A stretch of 64,000 nucleotides of DNA from DASZIT01 sp036268775 (GTDB lineage: Bacteria; Actinomycetota; Acidimicrobiia; Acidimicrobiales; RAAP-2): positions 98,989-162,988 of the forward strand of contig DATATM010000003.1 in the NCBI GenBank assembly GCA_036268775.1, given 5' to 3'. Every line of letters begins with the position of its first letter. The stretch's first letter is position 1. Both the position numbers and the translations under genes were made by a program. A model generated the notes under the pieces. The model made no database searches. It worked only from the letters and a program-made list of their open reading frames with translations, and was not told the origin of the DNA. Shown in pieces: positions 8,964 to 16,199 of this stretch.

Positions 8964-10664
8964 TCAGCCGCCGCCGAGCTGGATGGCCTTGACCAGCAAC
9001 AGGGCCACCGCCACCACCAGGTAGGCGCGGAGCGCCAACATCCCGAACCGGAGTCCCGGCGACCACTTGACCGGCTTGAGGAGGGCGAGGGGCGGCATCC
9101 GCCACGACATCTTCTCGTTCCGGCTCACCTCGGCGGCCAGCGGAGGTCGGGACCGGCCGGCCCGCCGGTTGAGGACCTGCAGCACCCCGGCGACCAGGAT
9201 CCCGCCGGCGGTGAGGGCGATGGCCAGATAGATGAAGACCTTGGCTACGTCGATGTGGGGGAACAGGGTGCTGGCCATCAAGGTCCCGGACAGCATCAGC
9301 AGGATGCCGATGATCACCGAGGCGACCACGTTGAGCCACTTGGGGTTGACCCAGGGGCCGAGCACCTCGCGGTCATTGCACAACAGCAGCAGGAAGACGG
9401 CGGCCGAGGGCAGCAGCAGGCCGGCGAGGGCCTGGACGCTGGTGGTGATGAGCCCGAGCGGCGCCTTGGGGATCAACACGATGCCGGCGGCGACCACCAC
9501 CATGGCGGTGTAGCTGGCGTAGAACGGCTTGGCCTCTTTGAACCCGCGGTGGAGGGAATGGCGGATCCCGAACACGTCGCCGAAGGCGTAGCTGGTCGAC
9601 AGGGTGACGGCGGCGGCGCCGAGAATACTGGCATCGAAGAGGAGGATGGCGAAGAGGACGCCGAGCACGTGGCTGTGGTTGGAAAGGAGATGGGCGACGC
9701 CGGCGGCATCAGTGAAGTGCCCGAACGCCTTGGATCCCCGGGCGGCATAGTCGCCGGCCACCATGACGCAGGTGGCGCCGATCACCACCACGAACGCCCC
9801 CATCACGGTGTCGGCCCGCTCGTAGCTGATGAACCGGGGGGTGATGCGCTTGTCGACGATGTTGGACTGCTGGAAGAACAGCTGCCAGGGAGCCACGGTG
9901 GTGCCGACGATGGCGATGATGAGGAGGACGGCCGCCGACGACGCCCCGCCTTTGATGCCGGGGATGACGAAGTTGTGGCCGATGGATCCCCACTGGGGGT
10001 GGGAGAGGAAGAACAACGGGATCTGCACCAGGCTCACCCCGATGAAGACGAACATGGCCCGCTCCCACCGCTGGAAGCTTCCCGAGGCCATGATCGCCAC
10101 CAGCGCCACCGCCGCGGTCGGCACCGCCACGTACTCGGAGATCCCTGCGAAGGAGGCGGCCAGGGAGATACCGATGAACTCGGTGACGATGGTGAGGAAG
10201 TTGAGCAAGAAGAGGTCGCCGACACTGAACCAGCCCCAGAACCGCCCGAACCGCTCGTTGATGAGCCGGGCGTGACCCACTCCGGTGACGGCCCCCAACC
10301 GGACCACCATCTCCTGGTTGACGATGAGCACCGGGATCAGCAGCAGCAGGGTCCAGAGCAGACTGGTGTGGTAGTTCTGGCCGGCCTGGGCGTAGGTGGA
10401 GACTCCGCCGGCGTCATTGTCGCCGACCATGACGATGAGACCGGGTCCGGCGATGGCGGCGAAGGTGAGGAGCCGCTTCCGCCAGCTGTGGCGGTCCCCG
10501 AAGTCATTGACGGCGATCCGGCCGAAGGCGCCTTCGATATCGCCGAGATGGGCTTCGTCGAGAACCGCGGTGGCGGGTACCTGAAGTTGGGGACTGGGGG
10601 TCTGGTCGGGGCGTGACGAATCGTCCGCCCCGGGGGCACCCGTGGCGGTTGGACGTTCCGTCAT
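8964..10664 (-). CDS. NRAMP-related divalent metal transporter with altered metal site (Mg2+-type candidate)
   Basis: A 566-residue protein with about eleven membrane segments and the NRAMP/SLC11 fold. Classical NRAMPs carry DPGN in helix 1 and MPH in helix 6. Here helix 1 reads 'GDNDAGGVSTYAQAG' (residues 81-95), so Asn is replaced by Gly, and helix 6 reads 'IVGTTVAPWQLFFQQS' (around residue 255), so the metal-coordinating Met is Ala. From what is known of the family, loss of the Asn and Met ligands marks NRAMP-related magnesium transporters (NRMT), which bind hydrated Mg2+. The start lies only 2 nt after the stop of a soluble MgtE-N/CBS protein gene, supporting magnesium as substrate. Mn2+ remains possible. 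Confidence 0.8.
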   Translation of the reverse strand: MTERPTATGAPGADDSSRPDQTPSPQLQVPATAVLDEAHLGDIEGAFGRIAVNDFGDRHSWRKRLLTFAAIAGPGLIVMVGDNDAGGVSTYAQAGQNYHTSLLWTLLLLIPVLIVNQEMVVRLGAVTGVGHARLINERFGRFWGWFSVGDLFLLNFLTIVTEFIGISLAASFAGISEYVAVPTAAVALVAIMASGSFQRWERAMFVFIGVSLVQIPLFFLSHPQWGSIGHNFVIPGIKGGASSAAVLLIIAIVGTTVAPWQLFFQQSNIVDKRITPRFISYERADTVMGAFVVVIGATCVMVAGDYAARGSKAFGHFTDAAGVAHLLSNHSHVLGVLFAILLFDASILGAAAVTLSTSYAFGDVFGIRHSLHRGFKEAKPFYASYTAMVVVAAGIVLIPKAPLGLITTSVQALAGLLLPSAAVFLLLLCNDREVLGPWVNPKWLNVVASVIIGILLMLSGTLMASTLFPHIDVAKVFIYLAIALTAGGILVAGVLQVLNRRAGRSRPPLAAEVSRNEKMSWRMPPLALLKPVKWSPGLRFGMLALRAYLVVAVALLLVKAIQLGGG

Positions 10665-10666
10665 GG

Positions 10667-11956
10667 TTACCCCTGTTGCTCCGGATGAATTATGGGTGTG
10701 CCGTGCGGTTCCGAATCATTGTGGGAACCTTCGGGGTGGGGTGGGGGTTCTCGTCGTCGCCAGTCTTCAGGGATGGTCGCCTCGAGGATGTCGTCGACGG
10801 TGATCACCCCGAGGAGCTGGTTGTCGGTGTCGACCACCGGGACGGTCAGCAGGTTGTAGTCGGCCATCAGCAGGGTCACGTCCACCACGTCGACCGCCGG
10901 GGTCACCCGCACCGGATCGGAGTCGTCGACGTCGGCCAGGCGGGCCTGGGGATCGGCCTGCAGCAGGTTGACCACGCTGACCGTCCCGGCCAGCCGGTTG
11001 GACTCGTCGACGACGTGGACGGTGACCAGCGCTTCGGGCTGGATGTTCTCCGCCCGCCGGATCCGCTCCAAGGCCTCCTGGACGCTGACGTCGGCGGGGG
11101 CGGCCAGGAAGTCCACCCCCATGATCCCGCCGGCACTGGAGGCGTTGAACCCGAGGAGGGTCAAGACCTTGGTGCGGGTGCCGGGGGGAAGGAGGTCGAG
11201 GATCTTCTGGCGGCGGCCCTGGGGGAGCTCGGACACCGCGTCGGCGGCGTCGTCGGCCTGCATGTGGGCGACGACGTCGGCCACCTCCTCGTCGGTCTTG
11301 TCTCCGAACAGGCGGGTGGCGATGTCGGGATCGAGTTCCTCGAACACGTCGGCCTCCAGCTCGGGGTCGGTGTGGACGACGTCGAGGATTTCTTCCCCCT
11401 CGGTGCGGGAGGCATCCTCCAACAGGTCGGCGATCTGGGCCGGCTTCAGCTTCACCACCCGTCCGAAGCCGGAGCGGATCCGGCTGCTGGGGTTGTGGCC
11501 GATCAGCGCCTCGAAGGCCTTCCAATCCTGGCAGGGATGTCCCTGGCTCCGCCGGATGAGCCCGAGGAGCCGGGCCGGGCGGCGGGTGTCGAGACAGGAC
11601 ACCATCCAGCCCTCGACGGTGGCCCGCAACTCGACGTCCCAGGCGCGCACCAACTCGGCTTCGGCCACGTCGATGAGCCGGTGGCCGAGGATGTCCTCTT
11701 TGAGGAGCACCTCGCCGTCCCGTCGCTCGAAGGCTCGCAGATCGACTTTCGGCTTGGCCAACGAAACCCGCTCTTCGCTGAGCTCGTCGACCCGGTCGAT
11801 GGACAGGAAGACCCGCCGGCCGCCGACCTTGGCCACCACCCCGGTCACCATCGGATAGTCGCCGCCCCGGAGCCGAACGATCACGTCTTCGACCTTGCCG
11901 ACGGTCTCCCCGTTGAGGGAGAGGATGGGGAGTCCCAGGAGCGCCGACAGGTGCAT
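10667..11956 (-). CDS. Soluble MgtE-N/CBS-domain protein, probable regulatory partner of the NRAMP-related transporter
   Basis: A 429-residue soluble protein. Residues 1-80 resemble a PRC-barrel ('LGLPILSLNGETVGKVEDV'). The middle (about 190-300) is an MgtE N-terminal helical domain ('PAQIADLLEDASRTEGEEIL', 'VADVVAHMQADDAADAVSEL'). The C-terminus holds a CBS pair ('MADYNLLTVPVVDTDNQLLG'). The MgtE membrane domain is absent. In MgtE the N and CBS domains sense cytosolic Mg2+ and gate the pore; here they are supplied in trans, encoded 2 nt upstream of the transporter. The ATG at 11956 is chosen because upstream sequence in this frame runs into the divergent regulator gene. Confidence 0.8.
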   Translation of the reverse strand: MHLSALLGLPILSLNGETVGKVEDVIVRLRGGDYPMVTGVVAKVGGRRVFLSIDRVDELSEERVSLAKPKVDLRAFERRDGEVLLKEDILGHRLIDVAEAELVRAWDVELRATVEGWMVSCLDTRRPARLLGLIRRSQGHPCQDWKAFEALIGHNPSSRIRSGFGRVVKLKPAQIADLLEDASRTEGEEILDVVHTDPELEADVFEELDPDIATRLFGDKTDEEVADVVAHMQADDAADAVSELPQGRRQKILDLLPPGTRTKVLTLLGFNASSAGGIMGVDFLAAPADVSVQEALERIRRAENIQPEALVTVHVVDESNRLAGTVSVVNLLQADPQARLADVDDSDPVRVTPAVDVVDVTLLMADYNLLTVPVVDTDNQLLGVITVDDILEATIPEDWRRREPPPHPEGSHNDSEPHGTPIIHPEQQG

Positions 11957-11970
11957 ATCGGCAGCGTACA

Positions 11971-11986
11971 CAAGGTAGGCTACTTG
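11971..11986. promoter_or_regulatory. Imperfect inverted repeat in the mgtE-like/arsR-type divergent promoter
   Basis: The 31-bp gap between the divergent genes contains GTAG-G-CTAC flanked by CAA(G) and TTG, an inverted repeat with one bulged G. It ends just before the GTG start of the CzrA-like regulator, so it is a candidate site for that metal sensor and could couple zinc efflux with the divergent magnesium genes. Confidence 0.35.
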
Positions 11987-11987
11987 C

Positions 11988-12389
11988 GTGGATGCGCATG
12001 TAGTTGTCGAGCCCCACGACATCGAGGGGTCGGGACAGGAGCAGTTCGAGCTGGCCGTCACCACCTTCAAGCTGCTGGCCGATGTCACCCGCTTGAAGAT
12101 CCTCTGGGCACTGCTCCACGGTGAACACTCGGTGAAGGAACTGGCCGCCCACGTCGGGGCCAACCCGCCGGCAGTGTCCCAACAGCTGGCCAAGCTCCGG
12201 GCCGCTGGGCTGGTCCGGGTCCGCCGGGACGGGAACCGGATCTTCTACGCCGCCAAGGATGCCCATGTCCTCCACCTGGTGGAAGAGGCGCTGTTTCATT
12301 CCGATCATGAGGTCGGCAACATCAAGGATCGTGAGGAGGTCTCGCCCAAGCCTGGGGCCCGGACGGTGCGGAACCGACGGCGGGCATGA
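11988..12389 (+). CDS. ArsR/SmtB family metal sensor, CzrA-like zinc type
   Basis: A 133-residue winged-helix repressor. The recognition region is 'LAAHVGANPPAVSQQLAKL' (residues 52-70). The last helix carries Asp91, His93, His104 and His107, with the same spacing as the alpha-5 zinc site of CzrA/SmtB (D-x-H-x10-H-x2-H), so Zn(II) or Co(II) sensing is likely. The GTG start fits the family length. The stop overlaps the start of a CDF exporter gene (ATGA); zinc would release the repressor and induce export. The C-terminal 25 residues are basic and unrelated to the sensing core. Confidence 0.87.
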   Translation: MDAHVVVEPHDIEGSGQEQFELAVTTFKLLADVTRLKILWALLHGEHSVKELAAHVGANPPAVSQQLAKLRAAGLVRVRRDGNRIFYAAKDAHVLHLVEEALFHSDHEVGNIKDREEVSPKPGARTVRNRRRA

Positions 12390-13411
12390 GCTCGGCGCAC
12401 CACCACCCCGGCCCCCACCGGCATCGGGGCGGATTCCGCGGCTGGATCGATGGGCGTCGGCATCCCCATAGCCACGACCCCATCGATGCGATGGACACCG
12501 CCCTCCAGACCAGCCGGGAGGGCTTGCGGGCGCTGAAGATCTCGCTGGCCATCCTGGCCCTCACCGCTTCGGTGCAGGTGGTCATCGTCGCCATCTCCGG
12601 TTCGGTGGCGCTGCTGGCCGACAGCATCCACAACTTCGCCGACGCCCTCACCGCGGTGCCGCTGGGGGTGGCCTTCTGGTTGGGACGCCGGCCTCCGAGC
12701 CGCCGCTACACCTATGGCTTCGGACGGGCCGAGGACCTGGCCGGCGTCTGCATCGTGTTGATGGTGGCCGCCTCCGCGGGGGTGGTCGGATGGCAATCCA
12801 TCGACCGGCTCCGGCACCCCCAAATGGTGAGCCACATCGGCTGGGTGATGGCAGCGGGGCTGGTCGGCTTCGTCGGCAACGAACTGGTGGCCCGCTACCG
12901 GATCCGGGTGGGGCGAACCATCGGCTCGGCGGCGCTGGAAGCCGACGGCTATCACGCCCGCACCGACGGAGTCACCTCCCTCGGGGTGGTGGCCGGCGCT
13001 ATCGGGGTGGCGCTGGGCTGGCGAGCCGCCGACCCCGTCGTGGGCCTGTTCATCACCGTCGCCATCCTGCTGGTGGTCAAGAACGCCGCCCGGGACATCT
13101 ACCGGCGGCTGATGGATGCGGTGGACCCGGCTCTGGTCGACCAGATCGGCTCGGTGTTGGCCTCCACCCCGGGGATCGTGGCGGTGGACGGGGTCCGGGT
13201 CCGCTGGGTCGGCCATGAGCTCCACGCCGAGGTCGACGTCACCTCCGATGCCGATGTCTCGCTGGCGACGGCCCATGCCATCGCCGAAGAAGCCCGCCAC
13301 CATCTTCTCCACCAGGTCCGTCGCCTGAGTTCGATCACCATCCACTCCAGCCCGACCGCAGTTCCCGGCCACGACCCGCACGCCCTCACCTCCCACCACT
13401 TCAACCGTTAG
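12386..13411 (+). CDS. Cation diffusion facilitator (Zn2+/Co2+ exporter)
   Basis: A 341-residue CDF protein with six membrane segments and a C-terminal cytoplasmic ferredoxin-like domain. The metal site residues are visible as His82 and Asp86 in helix 2 ('ADSIHNFADAL') and His190 and Asp194 in helix 5 ('DGYHARTDGVTSL'), the two His/Asp pairs of CDF proteins. The N-terminus is unusually His-rich (HHH at 5-7, then HRH, HPHSH up to residue 30), a possible metal-loading tail. It is co-transcribed with the CzrA-like sensor, so it most probably exports zinc. Confidence 0.87.
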   Translation: MSSAHHHPGPHRHRGGFRGWIDGRRHPHSHDPIDAMDTALQTSREGLRALKISLAILALTASVQVVIVAISGSVALLADSIHNFADALTAVPLGVAFWLGRRPPSRRYTYGFGRAEDLAGVCIVLMVAASAGVVGWQSIDRLRHPQMVSHIGWVMAAGLVGFVGNELVARYRIRVGRTIGSAALEADGYHARTDGVTSLGVVAGAIGVALGWRAADPVVGLFITVAILLVVKNAARDIYRRLMDAVDPALVDQIGSVLASTPGIVAVDGVRVRWVGHELHAEVDVTSDADVSLATAHAIAEEARHHLLHQVRRLSSITIHSSPTAVPGHDPHALTSHHFNR

Positions 13412-13423
13412 AGCAGTGCGCGC

Positions 13424-13834
13424 CTACGGCGATGGCGCCATCAACTCGGCCAGCAGGGCTTGGACCCGGCGATCGATCTCGTTGACGATGGGCCTCACCG
13501 AATCGACCGGCAGGCCGGCCGGGTCGTCGAGCTCCCAGTCGAGGTAGCGCGGGGCGGGGAGGATCGGGCAGGCGTCTCCACAGCCCATGGTGACGATGAC
13601 ATCGGCGGATCCGGCGGCCTCGTCGGTCAGCGGCTTGGGGAACTCCCGACTGGGGTCGAGCCCCCGCTCCCGGAGGAGGGAGGCCACCGCCGGGTTGATG
13701 TCGTCGCCGGGTTGGGTCCCGGCCGACCGGACCTCGACTCTTCCCGCCCCGTAGTGGTCGAGCAGGACCCGGGCGGCCACGCTCCGTCCGGCGTTGTGGG
13801 TACAGAGAAACAGCACCACGGGGATGTCGGTCAC
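13424..13834 (-). CDS. arsC: Arsenate reductase, low-molecular-weight phosphatase (thioredoxin/mycothiol) type
   Basis: A 136-residue protein with the phosphatase loop Cys11-T-H-N-A-G-Arg17-S and two further cysteines, Cys85 and Cys89 ('GCGDACP'), giving the three-cysteine arrangement of LMWP-type ArsC that reduces arsenate to arsenite. The reductant (thioredoxin or mycoredoxin) cannot be told from sequence. The start is a GTG overlapping the stop of the aquaporin gene (GTGA); the frame open further upstream belongs to the aquaporin region. It is the last gene of the arsI-aquaporin-arsC operon. Confidence 0.9.
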   Translation of the reverse strand: MTDIPVVLFLCTHNAGRSVAARVLLDHYGAGRVEVRSAGTQPGDDINPAVASLLRERGLDPSREFPKPLTDEAAGSADVIVTMGCGDACPILPAPRYLDWELDDPAGLPVDSVRPIVNEIDRRVQALLAELMAPSP

Positions 13835-14613
13835 GTCACCTCCTCGGCCGCCGCCGGCCGGTTCGGGGTCGGGGGACTGGATTCGGGTGGGGGGGAAACA
13901 GGCTCGTGAGCATGGGGGACCACGACGTCCCCGGCCTCCGCCGGGGTCACCCGGGGGTAGAGGAGTTTGATCACTCCGAACGCCACCACTCCTCCGACCA
14001 GTTGGGCGCCGATGAAGCTGGGGGCCGACGAGGGGGCGATCCCGGCAAAGGTGTTGGAGAACATCCGTCCGACGGTGATGGCCGGGTTGGCGAAGCTGGT
14101 CGAGCTGGTGAAGAAATAGGCCGCCCCGATGTAGGCACCCACCGCCGCCGGCGCGCTTCGGCCCCGGCCGCTGCGGGCCAGGGCGAAGATGACCAGTAGC
14201 AAGCCGAGGGTGGCGACCACCTCGGAGAGGAAGTGGGCTCCCGAGGCGCGGGGTTTGGAAGAGATGCTCACTGCCGGGTCGGAGAACATCAGGTTGGCGA
14301 CCACCGCCCCGCTGACGCAACCGGCCACTTGGGCGGGCAGGTAGGCCAAGGCCGTCCGCCAGCTGATTCCGCCGAAGCTGGCATCCACCAACGACACCAC
14401 CGGATTCAGGTGGGCACCGGACACCGGTCCCACCATCAGGATGATGGCGTAGAGGCCGGCCCCGGTGGCGGCGGCGTTCTCCAACAGCTCGAGGCCGAGG
14501 TTCCCGGGCGAGAGGCGCTGGGCGGCGATGCCCGATCCGATCACCACTGCGGCCAGGAACGCGCTCCCGAGCAACTCGGCCAGCAGGCGGCGCCAGAGGG
14601 CAAGGTCGTTCAT
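13831..14613 (-). CDS. MIP family aquaporin, AqpS-like arsenite channel
   Basis: A 260-residue channel with six membrane segments and two NPA-type loops: 'GAHLNPVVSL' (first, NPV instead of NPA) and 'TSFANPAITVGR' (second). The C-terminal tail is Pro-rich and soluble. In some ars operons an aquaglyceroporin (AqpS) replaces the arsenite pump and lets As(III) made by ArsC leave the cell; the position between arsI and arsC fits this role. ATG start at 14613; a longer open frame upstream is rejected because it overlaps the arsI gene. Confidence 0.87.
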   Translation of the reverse strand: MNDLALWRRLLAELLGSAFLAAVVIGSGIAAQRLSPGNLGLELLENAAATGAGLYAIILMVGPVSGAHLNPVVSLVDASFGGISWRTALAYLPAQVAGCVSGAVVANLMFSDPAVSISSKPRASGAHFLSEVVATLGLLLVIFALARSGRGRSAPAAVGAYIGAAYFFTSSTSFANPAITVGRMFSNTFAGIAPSSAPSFIGAQLVGGVVAFGVIKLLYPRVTPAEAGDVVVPHAHEPVSPPPESSPPTPNRPAAAEEVT

Positions 14614-14662
14614 CGGAGGGCGGGCCAATCCGGGGCGCCAACGGCAGGGAGCCGGCGGCGGA

Positions 14663-15133
14663 TCAGCAACAGGACGATGGCGATCCGGTAGCCGCCAGGT
14701 CGGGACGACTGGCGCAGCAGGCCGCCCCGCCGGGTTCGGCCGAACGCAACTCGCCCGGGGCCATCTCCGCGTCGGCCAGGACGGTGTAGATCTCCCAGGG
14801 TTCGCCCCCGGGACCGTCGACCCACACCTTGTCCTGCACGGCGTAGCAGCACGCCACCTGATCCTCCACCGCGGTGGCCAGATCGGCGGCGGCCAGTCGG
14901 GCGTGGGCAGCGGTGACCTCCTCGGTGGTCTCCACCTCGACACCCAGATGGTTGAGTGAGCCCGGGGCTTGGGTCGGGTCCTCGATCAGCACCAGTTTGA
15001 GCGGAGGGTCCGCCACCGCGAAGTTGGCGTAGCCGGGGCGGACCTTGGCCGGTCCCGTGTCGAACAACTTGGAGTAGAAGTCGATCGCCTGGTCGAGGTC
15101 CGCCACGTTGAGCGCCAGCTGCACACGGGACAT
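14663..15133 (-). CDS. arsI: ArsI/CadI-type dioxygenase, trivalent organoarsenical C-As lyase
   Basis: A 156-residue VOC-fold metalloenzyme. Likely Fe(II) ligands are Gln5 ('SRVQLAL'), His62 ('LNHLGVEV') and Glu114 ('EPWEIYTV'), and the vicinal pair Cys95-Cys96 in 'ACCYAVQDKVWV' matches the substrate-binding thiols of ArsI, which demethylates MAs(III) to As(III). The related CadI name refers to cadmium induction. Extra cysteine pairs near the C-terminus (139-140, 155-156) may help bind metal. A clear AGGAGG site precedes the ATG. First gene of the operon with the aquaporin and ArsC. Confidence 0.87.
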   Translation of the reverse strand: MSRVQLALNVADLDQAIDFYSKLFDTGPAKVRPGYANFAVADPPLKLVLIEDPTQAPGSLNHLGVEVETTEEVTAAHARLAAADLATAVEDQVACCYAVQDKVWVDGPGGEPWEIYTVLADAEMAPGELRSAEPGGAACCASRPDLAATGSPSSCC

Positions 15134-15149
15134 CGGGTCCTCCTGATAG

Positions 15150-15165
15150 ATTGATGATTGTCAAT
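15150..15165. promoter_or_regulatory. ArsR operator 1
   Basis: Inverted repeat ATTGA-N6-TCAAT, 16 bp, in the divergent arsI/arsR promoter region, 17 bp upstream of the arsI start. It shares 11 of 16 positions, including TGTCAAT, with the second palindrome at 15184-15199. Both resemble the A/T-G-A-N-TCAAT sites bound by ArsR-type repressors. Confidence 0.6.
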
Positions 15166-15183
15166 CCGTAGTGTGCAGGACAT

Positions 15184-15199
15184 ATCGACAGATGTCAAT
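15184..15199. promoter_or_regulatory. ArsR operator 2
   Basis: Near-palindrome ATCGACA-GA-TGTCAAT (6 of 7 arm positions pair), 15 bp upstream of the GTG of arsR. Together with the site at 15150-15165 it would let one repressor control both divergent arms of the arsenic locus. Confidence 0.6.
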
Positions 15200-15214
15200 A
15201 CGAAATGAGGCGCG

Positions 15215-15562
15215 GTGAAAGCAAAGAGCGGGGCGACCACCGTGATCGACGAATCGGGACTGTGCTGCTCCTCGCTGACCGACGTCCCCCTCCAGGAGGA
15301 GGAAGCCATCGAGCTGGCCCAGGTGCTGCGGGCTCTCGCCGACCCGGCCCGGCTCCGACTGTTGTCCCTGGTCGCCTCCCAAGAGGAGATCTGTTCCTGT
15401 GACCTGGAGGCGCCGCTGGGCAAGAGCCAGCCGACGGTGTCCCATCACACCAAGGTGCTGGCCGACGCCGGCCTGATCATCGGCGAGAAGCGGGGGCGGT
15501 GGATGTGGTGGCGAGTCGAGCCCACCCGACTGGCGGCGGTGCGGGCCGCCCTCGGCGGTTGA
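15215..15562 (+). CDS. arsR: ArsR family arsenite-responsive repressor
   Basis: A 115-residue winged-helix repressor with recognition helix 'GKSQPTVSHHTKVLADAGL'. Candidate As(III) ligands are Cys17-Cys18 near the N-terminus and Cys60/Cys62 in 'ICSCDL'. This differs from the E. coli type (three cysteines in one helix) and resembles the actinobacterial CgArsR type, where an N-terminal cysteine pair works with one cysteine of the partner subunit. The GTG start is preceded by ATGAGG. It is divergent from arsI-aquaporin-arsC, with two operator-like palindromes between. Confidence 0.88.
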   Translation: MKAKSGATTVIDESGLCCSSLTDVPLQEEEAIELAQVLRALADPARLRLLSLVASQEEICSCDLEAPLGKSQPTVSHHTKVLADAGLIIGEKRGRWMWWRVEPTRLAAVRAALGG

Positions 15563-15593
15563 AGCCGGGCCCCAAGCGGTCAGCGGTTTCCAA

Positions 15594-15896
15594 TCAGCTG
15601 AGGGTGGGGTTCTCCGCGCCACGAATGTCGACGAAGAGATCGAGGAAGTCACTGACCGTCCGTTTGCTCCCGACCGTATTGCGGACCGGCAGATGCTCTT
15701 CGATGTGGTAGCAGTTGCGCCGGCCTTCCTTGGTCTTGACGACGTAGCCGGCTTCGATCAGGTCGGCGACGATGGCGAACGCCGATCGATCGGTGATGCT
15801 GAGCGCCGCACTCAGATCGCGTAGGCGGGTGCAGGGTTCCTGGGCGATCAACAGCAGCACTTGAGCATGGCTACCCAAGAACGTCCAGTCGCGCAT
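15594..15896 (-). CDS. Small winged helix-turn-helix (MarR-like) protein
   Basis: A 100-residue protein that is almost entirely one winged helix: 'MRDWTFLGSHAQVLLLIAQE', then 'TRLRDLSAALSITDRSAFAIVADLIEAGYV' and a wing 'TKEGRRNCYHIE'. It resembles small MarR/GntR-like HTH proteins of Actinobacteria. No ligand-binding domain is present. It is convergent with arsR and preceded by a 300-bp region of lower GC with several small palindromes. Target unknown. Confidence 0.7.
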   Translation of the reverse strand: MRDWTFLGSHAQVLLLIAQEPCTRLRDLSAALSITDRSAFAIVADLIEAGYVVKTKEGRRNCYHIEEHLPVRNTVGSKRTVSDFLDLFVDIRGAENPTLS

Positions 15897-15995
15897 CCGG
15901 TCACAACCTCTTTCTATTTTGGAAATTAATTGCTGGTGTCAGCATACGGAGTACCCCCGTGCGCTCTGGTGGAATACTCATTGGGCTCTTCACTC

Positions 15996-16015
15996 ATCGT
16001 CAGAGTACTGACGAT
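15996..16015. repeat. Perfect hairpin/palindrome
   Basis: Arms ATCGTCAG and CTGACGAT with loop AGTA. It lies 100 bp upstream of the small HTH gene start and 185 bp downstream of the response regulator stop. There is no T-run on either side, so an operator is more likely than a terminator. Confidence 0.45.
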
Positions 16016-16082
16016 CCGTCACAATCGCGCTGCAACCGTAGCCGGATTTGTCATAAGAATCGGCATTTTCCGGCTGGGGCTT

Positions 16083-16098
16083 GAACGGGAGGTTCAGG
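16083..16098. repeat. 16-bp direct repeat, copy 1
   Basis: GAACGGGAGGTTCAGG, identical to the copy at 16161-16176, 78 bp apart. The unit itself contains GAAC...GTTC in inverted orientation, so it may be a protein-binding site. Confidence 0.45.
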
Positions 16099-16160
16099 AT
16101 CCCGACGACTCGACCCTGACTGGCGGCCCGGGCGGCAGGGTGTCATCCATCAACGCACCC

Positions 16161-16176
16161 GAACGGGAGGTTCAGG
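16161..16176. repeat. 16-bp direct repeat, copy 2
   Basis: Second identical copy of GAACGGGAGGTTCAGG, 24 bp downstream of the response regulator stop codon on its strand. Confidence 0.45.
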
Positions 16177-16199
16177 GGTTGGGGGCGATGGAATCCAGG

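Larger units (their letters stand above)
15897..16199. other. Non-coding, relatively AT-rich intergenic region with small repeats
   Basis: No convincing gene is seen. The first half has lower GC than its neighbours. It contains a 5-bp-arm palindrome at 15931-15944 (TGCTG/CAGCA), a perfect 8-bp-arm hairpin at 15996-16015, and a 16-bp direct repeat at 16083-16098 and 16161-16176. It separates the start of the small HTH gene from the 3' end of the response regulator gene. Confidence 0.6.

Noticed and set aside
7791..10616. Open frame of over 900 codons across the MFS and NRAMP genes
   Set aside because: It is out of frame with the MFS gene and antisense to the NRAMP gene; its composition is Arg/Pro- then Gly/Asp/Glu-rich with no domain.
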